This document shows positions 8,633-19,100 of a stretch of 28,652 nt of DNA, piece by piece. The stretch covers positions 270,840-299,491 of the forward strand of contig NC_018238.1 in NCBI RefSeq assembly GCF_000227135.1. Direction: 5' to 3'. The notes under the pieces were generated by a model that was given only the letters and a program-made list of their open reading frames with translations, was not told the origin of the DNA and searched no databases. A program made the position numbers and the translations under genes. The stretch comes from Leishmania donovani. Lineage: Eukaryota > Euglenozoa > Kinetoplastea > Trypanosomatida > Trypanosomatidae. Positions within the stretch are counted from its first letter, which is position 1, and each line of letters starts with the position of its first letter.

Positions 8633-10886
8633 AAACGCCAAAGAGCCGCCTCAGAATCGTTGGCGGGGAGGAAAAGGGGGTGGCAGAGGATCGGAAGAGG
8701 CAGGAACGTGCATACATGAAGCGAGAAGCCGAGCAGCAGCGACGCAGGGGCAGTCCACACCATGTCGAGCGGCTCGTTGTTTCGAATATGGTGCCTGTGT
8801 GTCTGTATCGAACTACCTATCTCCCTGTTACGCGGTCTTCTCCCATTCTCTTTTCGGCTTGACCATACGCCGTGCTCGTACTCGCCGATCGTCAAGCATT
8901 TTCGCTCTCGCTACCTCGCAGGGGAGAGGAGGGGGTCCGTCTTTTCATGTCCACTTCTTTCATGGCTTGGCACGCATACCTCTTCGCCTCGCGCCTTAGC
9001 TCCTCGGCTGCAGTGAAGGTGAACTGGTAAGCGCGCTCGCTTGCGTGATCTCTCCTCGCTTGTGTTCGTTGCCTTTTCTGGTGTACTTTCTCTCTGCTGT
9101 GTGTGTGTGTGTGTCGCTGCTTTTCCTTTTCTGTTGTGCGCGCGTGTAGACCTTAGATCTGTGCCAAGGGAAGGGAGGCGTGAAGAGGCCTTCCCTGCTG
9201 AGGTGCAAAGAGAGACCGCCACAAGTGCTAGAAAGAACCGACACAACAGCAACACAAAAACTAACGAACATACGGGGATCGGCCCCTCCCTCTCTCCCTC
9301 CCGCTTCCGGTGTCCTATTTCACGGCCACCGAGTGCCATCTCCGTTTTATCGCTGTGCCTCCCCTTTCCATCCTCCACCCATGCACGCATGCATCCTTTG
9401 ACTGAGCGCTAGCGCTGCCACGCCCTTGCTTTTTTCAATTTCTGCTTGTTTTTCTCGCGTGACTATAGGCGAGGCGAAACAACGAGGAAGCAGGTCAAGG
9501 GCAAGGCTGCCGTTTGCAGCCCTTGCACCACAAGCGGTGGGACCGAATATGTGTGTGGGGAGTGGGTGGTGGTGGTGGTGGCCGCCCGCCCCATCTCCGG
9601 ATGTTTTTCGACCTTCTTGCTTTCATGCATTGATGACCCGCACTCAAAACCCTTCCTCATCGCTCTGATTCTCTCTCTGCGCGCACCACGATGGATGGCT
9701 CCGCTCCTCTTCCCTTCCGACCACGCATGCACACATGCACACACGCAGCAGCAGTAAAGGAAAAAGAAAAGGAGAAGCTAAGTAAATAAAAAAAAGGCAG
9801 GAAGAGAGGGAGAGGCACCTGCGCGGCCACTTGCGCACCGTCACTCCGCGAGGCATACACTACGGCGTGCGCGTGTCTGTGCACGGCGCCTGCTCCTTCC
9901 CTCCCCTCCGTCACAGAGATTCTACCGTTTTTTCTTTTCGTGTTTCTCATCAACTTCCTTTATCTCGCTTGCTGTTTTTTTCGTCTTCCCGCTTTTTTCA
10001 GAGCAACTCCTCCCACTTCGCTTCCGTCCTGCCAACCGACTCGCGCGCCGCTGTGCCGTGCTGTGCTGCCCATCCCCTCCTGACACCGTTTTTGCGTCGT
10101 CTTCGCACGGGAGTGGAGAGCGAAGCGTGCGACGGTGCGCGGTGAAGTTGGTCGAAAGCCGAAGGAAACGAAACAGAAACACAGACTAAGACGCACAAGA
10201 GAGTATTAGGCACACCCGGTAACACGGAACGAAGGCGAGCACGTCTATACATATTGCTCTGCTCTGCTCTTGCGTGAAGGCGCGCACGCGTTCGCACACG
10301 CAGCTACAGAAACGCGCGCACTTCAGTTCACCTAACCAAGCGCAGACACGTGCAAACGTAAAAGCGGCAGCCAATTTCGCAGCAGCGGAGGAGGGAAGGA
10401 GGGAGGGAGGGGGCCAGCGCTTGGTGCCGCCAGCAGAGGTTTATGAGGTGTTCTTGTCCTCCTTCCCCGGCCTCCTGCTCTCTGCCTCCTTTTCTGTCCA
10501 TTCGCGGTCTTGGAAAAACGGAGTCTCGCTGGACCCCCCCGCCCCTGGCAACCACCTCCCTTCCTCCCTCTCTGTTGCGCACCATATTTTCTTTCATTTT
10601 CTGAGTACATATACGAACGAGAAACACCTGCCATTTTTTTTTGTTACGTGTCCTCTCTCACGCTTCTACGCTGTGCCGCTTCCCCTCCGGATTATCTCTG
10701 ACCTGCCTGTCTCCGCCTCACGCTCTCTATCGGCTCCACCCTCTCCTGTTCCCGTCGGTGGGCTTGGGCTACGACTCGCACGGTGCGCATCACTAACTCC
10801 TTCGTGGTCTTGACTTCCGCCCGACGTCTCTCTCTCCCAACCCGTTTTGACCCCTTTTTTGGTGTCAGCGCTGTGCTTGTTCTTCG

Positions 10887-10930
10887 GTGCGCGTGTGCGT
10901 GCGTGCGTGTGCGTGCGTGCGTGTGCGTGG
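10887..10930 (+). repeat. GTGC/GT microsatellite
   Basis: Alternating GTGC and GT units run for about 44 bases. Alternating purine-pyrimidine repeats of this type are common in Leishmania spacers. Confidence 0.8.
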
Positions 10931-11576
10931 GGGTGTGGGAGCTGCTGGCCATCTTTGCCAACGCGGCCCGTAGTGTGTCTCCCCCAGTCACTCTTTTTCG
11001 TTTTCGCTCCTCGTCGGTCTGCAGCGTTTTTTTTTTCCTTTTGAGAAGGTCGCGTTACGCTTCACCACTGTGTGCAGTACTCCTCCGTCATTCTTTGTTT
11101 TACGTAACACACACTGTGTGCGTGTGTGCTTTCTTCCGGTTGGGTTTCTCGCACTAGGAGCTACTTCTGCCGCCTGCACGTTTTTCGGCTGTCCTTCTGT
11201 CCTTCCCTCCTTCTCTCTCTCTCGTCGTCGTCTTGCCAGGGTCTTTGACCGCTGCCGCGCAGCGCCGCTAGAGAGAGAGAAAGGTGTGCGTGTGTGTGTG
11301 TACCGTTGGGTTAGAATACGATTGCGCTCCCCCTCGCGCGCCAAATCGCGGACGAAGTCGGGGAGCACCGGCAACGTCGTGCGAGTTCGTGGCCGTTTTA
11401 CGCGGGGCTTTCTCCTACTTGTACCCTTTTGTGTGTGCGTGTGTTTCTTCAACGCCCTAATCTATTTTTCTTATTCGCTACACTCGTGCTTGCCTCGACG
11501 GGGGCGTGCCGTGGTGGTGGTGGTGGTATCTGCGTGTGCGCGTGCTATGCAGATCCGCGCTTCCTCCTTCCTATGT

Positions 11577-11578
11577 AG
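11577..11578 (+). promoter_or_regulatory. Candidate spliced-leader acceptor for PNT1
   Basis: An AG directly follows CTTCCTCCTTCCTATGT (about 11560-11576). The 5' UTR would be 109 nt before the ATG at 11687. Inferred from tract and position. Confidence 0.45.
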
Positions 11579-11686
11579 GGGCACGTAGCAAAAACAAAAA
11601 AGGTGTACAAGCAAACGCTGACAGAGGCACCTCACGCAGACAGAAAGCGCAGCGCAGAGGCAGGCACGTTTCTCGATCGTGGCGCC

Positions 11687-13648
11687 ATGCCGCCGAGGCG
11701 CTGCCCAAACCGCCTCCTGGTGCTGTGCGCCTCCATCAATGATGTCACAGCATGGCCGTTTTGGAAGTTCTTGCAGATGAAGAAGATTCGCGGCGTGACG
11801 GACATGGCGCTGCTCGCCTTCAACAGCGACGGCGGCAGCTTTGAGGCTCGCATCGATGGCGACAGGTACCAGCTCAAGAACTACGCCAAGGTGCGCGGCT
11901 ACCAGCACGACATGTTTGAGAGCTTCGTGCATCGCTGGCACGATCCGGGCCGAAGCTATTTCGTGTATGGCGGGCATGGTATGGGCGACTATGTGGAGCT
12001 AGAGCAGAACCGTGTTTCGCTGCAGGCGCACGAGCTCGCCGACGTCTTCGGCACGCGTGTCTTCGAAGCCGTGCTCTTTGACGCCTGCTTCATGGCGAAC
12101 CTTGACTGCGCCTATCATCTGCGCCACAACACGCGGTACATCGGTGCCTGTGAGGGGTACATGTGGGAGCCTGACACGGCCCTCGACTACCATGTCTTCA
12201 ACACCCACAACGCGAGCGCCATGAGCCGCTTCAAAGACCCGCTGCACATCCTCCGCGTTATTCAGGCGGACTACTGCAGCAAGGCGCCGCGTGGCGACTT
12301 CACCATCATCGACACCACGCACATTGCGGCGCTGCGGCAGTACGTGCAGGAGCATGTCATGCAGCGCGTTTATGACCGGGCGACCTTCTACAGCCTACCG
12401 CAGCGAGAGCGACTGCAGCAAATCGCCGAGGCGTCGATTCAGGCGTCCATATCCCAGTTTGGCCACCCCGGCGGTGACACCAACGTGATGAATGGCGTTG
12501 GCAGTGGTACTGGCCGCCCGCGCACCGCCCCATCGTCACCCGAGGTGCTTGCGCTTTCCGCCGCCGGTAGACCGACGCGGCGGCAGCGAATGCTGCAGGC
12601 GATTCAGTTTGAGCACTCGCTGTACCCGTCGGAGGTAGACGACAAACAGCTGCTCGACCTCAAGTCGTATCTCACGGACATGCTGCGGGAGGAGCAGCAG
12701 CTAAAGGCGTGGGAGGCAGCGGCGCTGGGGCCGCAGCGCCGCATTGCGGCTGGCCGCCGCCGCTTGCGAAGTGATGGACTGCAGCATGGTGGCAGCTCCG
12801 GAATCGCCGCCCCCTCCTCCGCCTCGTCCTCCTTCGCCGTCTGGAAGGCGCCGCCGTCGCGGGCGCTGTTTGTTGATCGGCACGGACGGCTGCCTGCTGC
12901 CAGCTCTACAGGGTACTCGCCGTCCATCAACGGTGGCCCAGCCGCAGCAAACGACAAGCAAAAAGAGGCGACGGCGCTCTCTCCTCCAGCCCTTGCGGCC
13001 ACTCTAACGATGGCAACAGCGCCGCCTCCGTCTCTCTCCACCTCTTACAAGGGCAGCGCGCAGGAGGGGCTAGATCTTTTCCACCAGGTTGTCGTGAGCC
13101 ACATCCCACCCAAGGCCGCTTCCATCTACGCAACCCAGCTCGGGGGGCTATCCTTAACGGTGCACGAGTACAGTGCCATGTCGCGGCCGGCAGAGCCGTG
13201 GTCGGTGGGCTCGAAGAGGTTGCTGAAGCGCCGGGCAAAGCAATTCCTGAAGAACGGCGAACTCTCGGAGGTGGTGATGGAGTCCCCGAAGGCGAGCCCA
13301 TCCGTCACCAGCGCTGCCCTCGCGGCAACCGTGAACAAGGCGACAGCGACGGCCGCGGCAGTGAAGGGTGCTTCTGCAGGAAAACCCCAGCATGCGACTT
13401 CCGCCGCCGCGCTGCCGCTATCACCCAGAACACGAATGCTCTTCCCGGACCAGCGTCTGAGTTTCACGAGCAGCAGTAATGGCACAAACAGCGACAGCTC
13501 CTTGCCGCTCAGCTTGTCCGCACCGCTTTCCACCTCATCCACGGATGCATGCAACAGCAGCATGAAAACAGTAATTCTCGACCCGCCACAGCGGGCTGCC
13601 TCCTGTACGTCGTTACCCAACTCCAAACAACGTACAAGCGCCTGCTGA
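11687..13648 (+). CDS. PNT1: Clan CD, family C11 cysteine peptidase, PNT1-like
   Basis: The product has 653 residues from the ATG at 11687; upstream in-frame codons contain no ATG. The N-terminal 300 residues form a clostripain-type caspase fold: YFVYGGHGMGDYVEL holds the catalytic His (H97), and VLFDACFMANLDCAYHL holds the catalytic Cys (C134), with D132 in the position of the S1-pocket Asp. The reported T. brucei PNT1 residues are His99, Asp134 and Cys136, so all three are present with exactly the same spacing. PNT1 is a C11 peptidase at the kinetoplast, essential for kinetoplast maintenance in T. brucei. From about residue 300 the sequence becomes an Ala/Ser/Pro-rich tail of about 350 residues without recognisable domains, interrupted by a more ordered stretch near 455-525 (LFHQVVVSHIPPKAASIYAT). 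No clear mitochondrial presequence was seen, although residues 1-10 are Arg-rich. Bacterial C11 peptidases are self-cleaved; the tail may be processed off. A SIDER-like element begins 51 bp after the stop. Confidence 0.85.
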   Translation: MPPRRCPNRLLVLCASINDVTAWPFWKFLQMKKIRGVTDMALLAFNSDGGSFEARIDGDRYQLKNYAKVRGYQHDMFESFVHRWHDPGRSYFVYGGHGMGDYVELEQNRVSLQAHELADVFGTRVFEAVLFDACFMANLDCAYHLRHNTRYIGACEGYMWEPDTALDYHVFNTHNASAMSRFKDPLHILRVIQADYCSKAPRGDFTIIDTTHIAALRQYVQEHVMQRVYDRATFYSLPQRERLQQIAEASIQASISQFGHPGGDTNVMNGVGSGTGRPRTAPSSPEVLALSAAGRPTRRQRMLQAIQFEHSLYPSEVDDKQLLDLKSYLTDMLREEQQLKAWEAAALGPQRRIAAGRRRLRSDGLQHGGSSGIAAPSSASSSFAVWKAPPSRALFVDRHGRLPAASSTGYSPSINGGPAAANDKQKEATALSPPALAATLTMATAPPPSLSTSYKGSAQEGLDLFHQVVVSHIPPKAASIYATQLGGLSLTVHEYSAMSRPAEPWSVGSKRLLKRRAKQFLKNGELSEVVMESPKASPSVTSAALAATVNKATATAAAVKGASAGKPQHATSAAALPLSPRTRMLFPDQRLSFTSSSNGTNSDSSLPLSLSAPLSTSSTDACNSSMKTVILDPPQRAASCTSLPNSKQRTSAC

Positions 13649-13699
13649 GGGCAAGAGAGCGCTATGGTTAGGAGCGTCGCTGGAGAGTGTGCCCCCGGG

Positions 13700-13999
13700 T
13701 GCCAGGGAGGAGGGCACACCTCTCAAGGCATGGCATCACAGCGCCCAGCACACCCCCTCTGAGGGAGAGCACAACAGCCCCTCCCCTCTACCCCTGCCAA
13801 TACCCACCTACCTCTAGTACTGGCAGGGCCAGGTGCCTACGGTGCGAGGAGGTCACAGATATTTATTGCTGCTGATGCCGGCGGCCAGGTCCTGGATGGC
13901 GTGGCGCCGGAGCGACCTGCTGCAGTGCACACGTCTGACCCATCCACATGATGGGCAGCGTGTCCGCGCGACTCGAGCGTATCCGACCCCCGGCCCTCG
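13700..13999 (+). mobile_element. SIDER-like degenerate retroposon, copy 2 (visible part)
   Basis: These 300 bases match 2566-2865 at a constant offset of 11134 with no difference that I can find. The match starts abruptly at TGCCAGGGAGG, and the preceding bases differ, which gives the left end. It lies in sense orientation 51 bp after the PNT1 stop and therefore in its 3' UTR. The right part is hidden by 250 N; an A-rich stretch at about 14280-14301 may be its tail. Known SIDER2 elements in 3' UTRs lower mRNA stability, so PNT1 mRNA may be controlled through it; that is inference. Confidence 0.75.
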
Positions 14000-14249
14000 N
14001 NNNNNNNNNNNNNNNNNNNNNNNNNNNNNNNNNNNNNNNNNNNNNNNNNNNNNNNNNNNNNNNNNNNNNNNNNNNNNNNNNNNNNNNNNNNNNNNNNNNN
14101 NNNNNNNNNNNNNNNNNNNNNNNNNNNNNNNNNNNNNNNNNNNNNNNNNNNNNNNNNNNNNNNNNNNNNNNNNNNNNNNNNNNNNNNNNNNNNNNNNNNN
14201 NNNNNNNNNNNNNNNNNNNNNNNNNNNNNNNNNNNNNNNNNNNNNNNNN
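14000..14249. other. Assembly gap, 250 N
   Basis: A run of 250 N in SIDER-like copy 2, bordered on the right by a run of 30 T. Confidence 0.95.

Positions 14250-14279
<30 letters not shown>
14250..14279 (+). repeat. Run of 30 T at a gap edge
   Basis: This is the longest T run in the window; others are about 8-14. A retroposon 3' end in this orientation should be A-rich, so a T run just here is suspect and may be a low-quality contig end. Confidence 0.8.
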
Positions 14280-14282
<3 letters not shown>

Positions 14283-14426
14283 GCGAACAAAAAAGGAAAA
14301 GTTGAGGCTCTGCCTATGCGCGTTTGCGTGCTCAGGCAACTATGCTTTCCCTCCTCATCCGCCTCACGCCATCCGTGAGCCTGTGGGCATGTGCTGGTGT
14401 GGGCGTAGAGCAGCAGTGCGTTGTGC

Positions 14427-14433
14427 TTGTACC
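14427..14433 (+). promoter_or_regulatory. TTGTACC heptamer (possible PUF9-type site) downstream of PNT1
   Basis: UUGUACC is the motif reported to be over-represented in 3' UTRs of T. brucei PUF9 targets, and PNT1 was named as Puf Nine Target 1. This copy is about 780 bases after the PNT1 stop. The same heptamer also occurs at 11419-11425 and inside a coding region near 18080, so a chance match is quite possible. Confidence 0.25.
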
Positions 14434-16028
14434 GGCGTTTGTGTGTGGCTCGCCCGCTGTGCTTGTGTACATCTCTCTCGTCTGGCTGTACGTGCGTCTC
14501 ATCTTCTAATTACTTTGTATCCGTGTCGGCGCCACCGGCACGGGCTTCCATGCATCTGTCGCACCTGACTCTCTTTTCATTGTACTACACGATCCTCCGC
14601 ATAAGGCTCGCAGGCATGGCGTGGGGGCCCTTGTACATGTTCCGTGACCAACGAACCAATCAACCCCCTTCGTCTTGTGCACCTCACGGATTTCTCTTCT
14701 ACTTCTCCTGGCCCTCCCCTCGTGACGGCGCAAGCGCTGGTGTCTTGTGTTGAGTGCTTCGCCTCTGGAAAATGCTATGGATGCTCTTCAGTGCGCTCGT
14801 GGTTTGGCCACCCCACCCCTAGCGGTATTGCCACATCTTGCTTGAGGCCCCTGACCCTTCCTTCTGCCCCTGCTCCAACCCATCATTGGAAACGGCGTGT
14901 GTGTGTGTTTGCATGGTCGACTGAGGCGTTACGTTGTTTTTCTTCTTGCCGTCCCCCTCTTGGCCGCTGACTTCCAACGGTTGCGTACGCTCACACTCGA
15001 CACCCCGTACACAGACGCGCATGTACACGGCTTCCGTATGCCTAGTAGGGATATGGAACGAATAGGGAAGCCGATGGCGGTGCGTTGCCAGGCCACGACG
15101 TTGCGGTGGGATATTGCTGTCGCTGCGGCACTGTCGCTGCCATTGCTGAGGGGGAGGGCGAGGTCCGACAAGAAGGGAGAAGTAGAAAGAAAGCAGAAGG
15201 TGACCCCCTGGGAGTAACTCTTAGAAAACAAAGAGAAAAGAAACGGAGAAGCACACGCACGCGCACTCGCCGCACGCTTCTTCTGCATGGGGGTGGGCGT
15301 GGGTGCGCACGGTAGGCGATGGCGCGTTTGTGCCCATGGATCTGCACGTATGCGTGTGTGGCCGGCGTATGCGGCTCTAGGCCATCCAGTCCTCAAGTCG
15401 ATAGCGAAAGCCCAAGGGCAGAATATGTGGACGAGGGCCACGCTACGGGTACGTGCACAGCGCACAGCGCAGCATTGCGCGACTTCGCACGGCTTGCCTC
15501 ATCGTCTCGCTTGAATGTTTTACTTGTGCCTTTCTCGGTGTTCTCCCCCCTACCACCACCACGTCTCTCACTGATGTCCTCCCCTCACTCGTCCATTTCT
15601 CCCCCCTGATGGCGTAACCTGATGCGCGTGCGCGTCTACCGCTCTTTGCATGTGTCGGCGTGCTCACTGACCATGGCGTATGTAGCCTTAATTCACGATA
15701 GCGTGCGTGCCAGCACCGACCACCACCACCGCTCTCAGAAAAAAGGCGAACGACAAGAAAAGGAGTGCTGCCCAGCGCCACCGAAACGAGAGGTAAGGGG
15801 GGGAGATACACTGATCGTAGTTTACTTCGGAATAGAGAGAAGGTAGAGGCGTACCTCTCAACACATCACACACCCTCGGTCTTCCTCTCTCTCACCAACG
15901 CACGCATACGCGCGCCGACGCTCGCCCGAAGGCGGCCTCTACCATCCCGGTCGCTCTCTTCCAGCACACGTGAAGTTGCTCTTTAGTTCTTGTTCAGCCT
16001 CCTGCCTCTGCTCTTCGTTTCTACCCAT

Positions 16029-16030
16029 AG
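16029..16030 (+). promoter_or_regulatory. Candidate spliced-leader acceptor for the IQ-motif gene
   Basis: An AG follows CCTCCTGCCTCTGCTCTTCG and further pyrimidines (about 15998-16026). The 5' UTR would be 108 nt. The AG at about 16095-16096 (ATATCCTCAG) is an alternative. Confidence 0.35.
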
Positions 16031-16138
16031 GTAAGGCCCCCGACACACGCATGTACACGTCACGTCGTCATTGCTGCCTCCACTAGCATATCCTCAGTCT
16101 CCCCCGCCTTCACCATCACGCGCCTCTTCTAGTCCGCC

Positions 16139-19100
16139 ATGCCCGGCGAAGGACCATCAACAGTTGCCGTCGCAGCCATGCGACTGGAGCCGCTCTGCTT
16201 TGGGGGTTACGAGCACCTCGAAAGTGGCAGCGGCGGCTTTGTGCACCTCATCACCCCGCAAGGTGGACGTGTGCGTCTTCACCTGTCGCAGCCCTCTTTC
16301 CGAGGTGCTTCACCACCGCTGCAGCAGCAACCACCGCTGTCGCCACGTCTTGACCATTTACCCACATTCCCTCCATCCCGGCCCCTTGGTTGTAAGTCCA
16401 CACAGAAGGTTGCAGCACCCGCAGCTGCCCTGACAGATGCCCGGCGGGCCCCGGAGGATGCAGCAGGGCCGCAGACGTTGACGGCTGCTGCTGCTGCTGC
16501 TACGATGCCATCGGCACCCCCGGAGGGGTTCGAAGTGGAATTCCTCTCGTCGTCGTCCTCCGTGGCGTCTTCGGCGGTACCATCGCGCGCGACGTCGAGA
16601 GGGGCGTCGCCGTCGTCAGAAGCTGCTGCTATCGAGGAGATCGATGCGGAACACGCGCCAGCAGATGCCTCTGACGCTGGCGACAGCAAGCCCACGGTGT
16701 CGAGCGACACCGCAGGTGCACTCGGAGTCACGACTTCGGAGGACCAACCCGTGCCGCTCACGTTTGCCCACGGCGCGGAGCTGACGGCGTCGGCGGCGTC
16801 GATGGCTGAGCTCGATGATGAGCTGACCCGGTGCGCTTTGCTTCTATTCGACGGCAGGCTCCCTCAGCAGCCACCGCCGCCGGGGCAGGCGGAAGCGCCT
16901 CGGCGGCGGTGGCCGGAAGCGGTCAACTACCACCGTGCCGTCTTGCTGGGCTACGACGACGCCGGATTCGCGTACATGGACGCGCAGGCGTTTGCGCAGC
17001 GGGTGCCGCCGCCGCAGGGATGGCGACTGTGCCCCCTCCCGCTGCTGGTGTGTGCGGTGGCGAAGCTGGCTCACTTTTATCGGGGTGCGGAGTCGGACGA
17101 CACAACGAGCGAGCAGAGCACCGCCGCCGGCGCCTCTGGCGCTGCACTGCGCTACCCGGTGCTGCCGAGGCCCGCAAGGACAGCTGCTGCTGGGGGAAGC
17201 GGTGGACTTGAGAACGCACAGTCGAGCCGCGATGGTATTACTGGCGCAACCTTACCCTCACCTTCTTACCCGGCCCCCGCGTCTGGCGAGCCGTCGCCGT
17301 CCACGTCATCGGCTACAACGCCGCCTGTCCCGCCCTCGACATCACCTGCGTACCTGAGCCCGCCCCTGCGCTGGAGTCTGCCGATGTGCGGCCACGCACC
17401 CTCGCTGAACTTGCAGCAACTATTCCGAGTGCAGCCGAACCGCGTGTATCAGCTGGCACGGCCGCCTGAGGAGGTGGTGTTTCTCGGCGTCGCATTTGGA
17501 ATCCCGTGGATTAGGCCAGTTGTGTTGGCTACCGCAACGGCCCCTGATGCAGCGCCGCCGCAGGTGGAAACGTGTCGCGATGTCGTACTTCACGCAACTG
17601 ACCCCTCGACTTCATCGTCGGCATCGCAACCGCCGGCCGGGTATCGCTGGAAGGACACGCGTGCGTGGGCGGTACCGCTCATTGGGTGCCACGATGCATG
17701 CGACATTCGCGGTCGCCACGGTCTGGTAGACCCGCCGCCAGGTGCGACGGGGGTGTCCCCTGCTGCTGCCGTCGCCGACGCCGAAGGATCTGCACCTCCC
17801 TCTGCGCTGTCATCAGCTGCTACTGGAGCGCCGCCCGAGAAGTCGTGGCAGGAAACATCGCTGCGGCCCAGTGAGGCTGACGAGCAGAACAGCGGCACGC
17901 CCGCTCCTCTCTCACTGTCACCTCCGTCGCCCTCGCCGAAACCGCTCACCGCCGCTGCGCTGCTGTTTGTAAAAGAAGGCACCCGTGTCTTCGTGCCTGG
18001 CCGCTTCGGTGTAATGCTAGAGTGCAACACCAATTCGGCGCTGATGGAGGCGCATTTCGGCGTCGTGCACGGTGATCAGCTTGTACCGCGCGCCCTGTCG
18101 TCTCACGCTGCCGCTGCGCAGCTCTCCGGCGCACCAAAGCCAGGCAAGACGACGACCCCATCACTGCCACCTGGGCCCTTCATTGTGATGGGGCTGTACG
18201 GCCGCAACGTGCTCGTGCTAATAGCCGATGGCGAGGGGCAGACTGCAGTGCAGATTCACGTTACGCGCGGCGTCGCAGAGGTCGCGGAGGCGTTTCGAAA
18301 AGTGGCAGGGGCGCCACTGCCGCCGCCTGCGCTGCCGCTGGAGCCACTCAGCGTGCCTGCATCGCCACCTGAGCCGACAATGGTCGCCGAGGCTGCTGCT
18401 GCTGCTTCTCGCTTGGTGGCCAAAGACGAAGTCTCGCAGGAGAGGCTGCAGGCGCCGGAGACAGAGCGACGGGAGGACCAGGCAGGACCCGTGCCTGGTG
18501 CAGTGACTTGCATCGTGGCTGAGGGGACCGACGCCTTCATGGCCCCTGCAGCAGATACTGCTGCTGCTGCCGCCGAAGCGCAGTTATGCAAGGGTAAGGA
18601 CGTGGGTATGCTGGGTGTGGAGGGGATGCGTAACGAAGTTGGTAGCGCTACACGGGTAGCCGATGGGGTGTGCAATGGTGGGCCGCCGCCGGTCAAAAAA
18701 GTGATTCTGACCGACCTTCACAAAGCTGGTGAGAACGCTGCGCATGCCTCCTCGAGTGTTGTCGTGGAGATATCGCAAGGGGTCTCGACATCGGCCGCTT
18801 CTGCACCGCACGCAGGGCGATGGTCGTCAACGACAGCGTCCTCGGCGTCTTCGAGTTCCTTCGACTCACAGGCTTCGCAGCAACTCCGGCAGCAGCAGCA
18901 GAGTCGGTTGGAGCAGGTCGGAGAGGAAGAGGCACACCGTTCAGGCCCTTCCACAGGGAGAGCCAGCGCACCGAGCACTCCCACTGATAAAGTTGTGGTG
19001 AAGGCGGCTGAGGTATGGCCAACTTCTGCGGCGCAGCTGCTTGAGTCTGCGGAGGAGGTGACGGTTGTGCCCGCCGTGACGTCGTCCACAGAGGATGCGC

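Larger units (their letters stand above)
8633..11686 (+). other. Long intergenic region (about 3 kb), no supported gene
   Basis: I find no frame with convincing codon use on either strand. Frames of 120-180 codons at 10274-10813 and 11070-11588 are rich in Ser, Leu, Phe and Arg and read through pyrimidine tracts. The region holds a TG repeat (about 9098-9114), a GTGC/GT repeat (about 10887-10930), several T runs, and a G-rich stretch at about 10386-10411. No tRNA-like A/B boxes were seen. The 3' UTR of the coiled-coil gene and the 5' signals of PNT1 must lie here; unannotated noncoding RNAs cannot be excluded. Confidence 0.5.
14280..16138 (+). other. PNT1 3' UTR remainder and spacer
   Basis: No supported gene. 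A TTGTACC heptamer lies at 14427-14433. Pyrimidine-rich stretches run at about 15528-15609 and 15998-16026. A faint resemblance to the SIDER core at about 15080-15250, followed by A-rich sequence, is too weak to call. Confidence 0.5.

Noticed and set aside
10274..10813. 179-codon plus-strand frame in the 3-kb spacer
   Set aside because: Composition follows pyrimidine-rich spacer, no ATG at its beginning, no domain.
13126..13719. 197-codon minus-strand open frame
   Set aside because: It is antisense to the PNT1 tail and reflects GC-rich codons of that gene; no recognisable protein features.
15080..15250. Possible third, degraded SIDER
   Set aside because: Only short blocks (such as GATATTGCTG followed by a GC-rich part and an A-rich end) resemble the SIDER core; not distinguishable from chance by eye.
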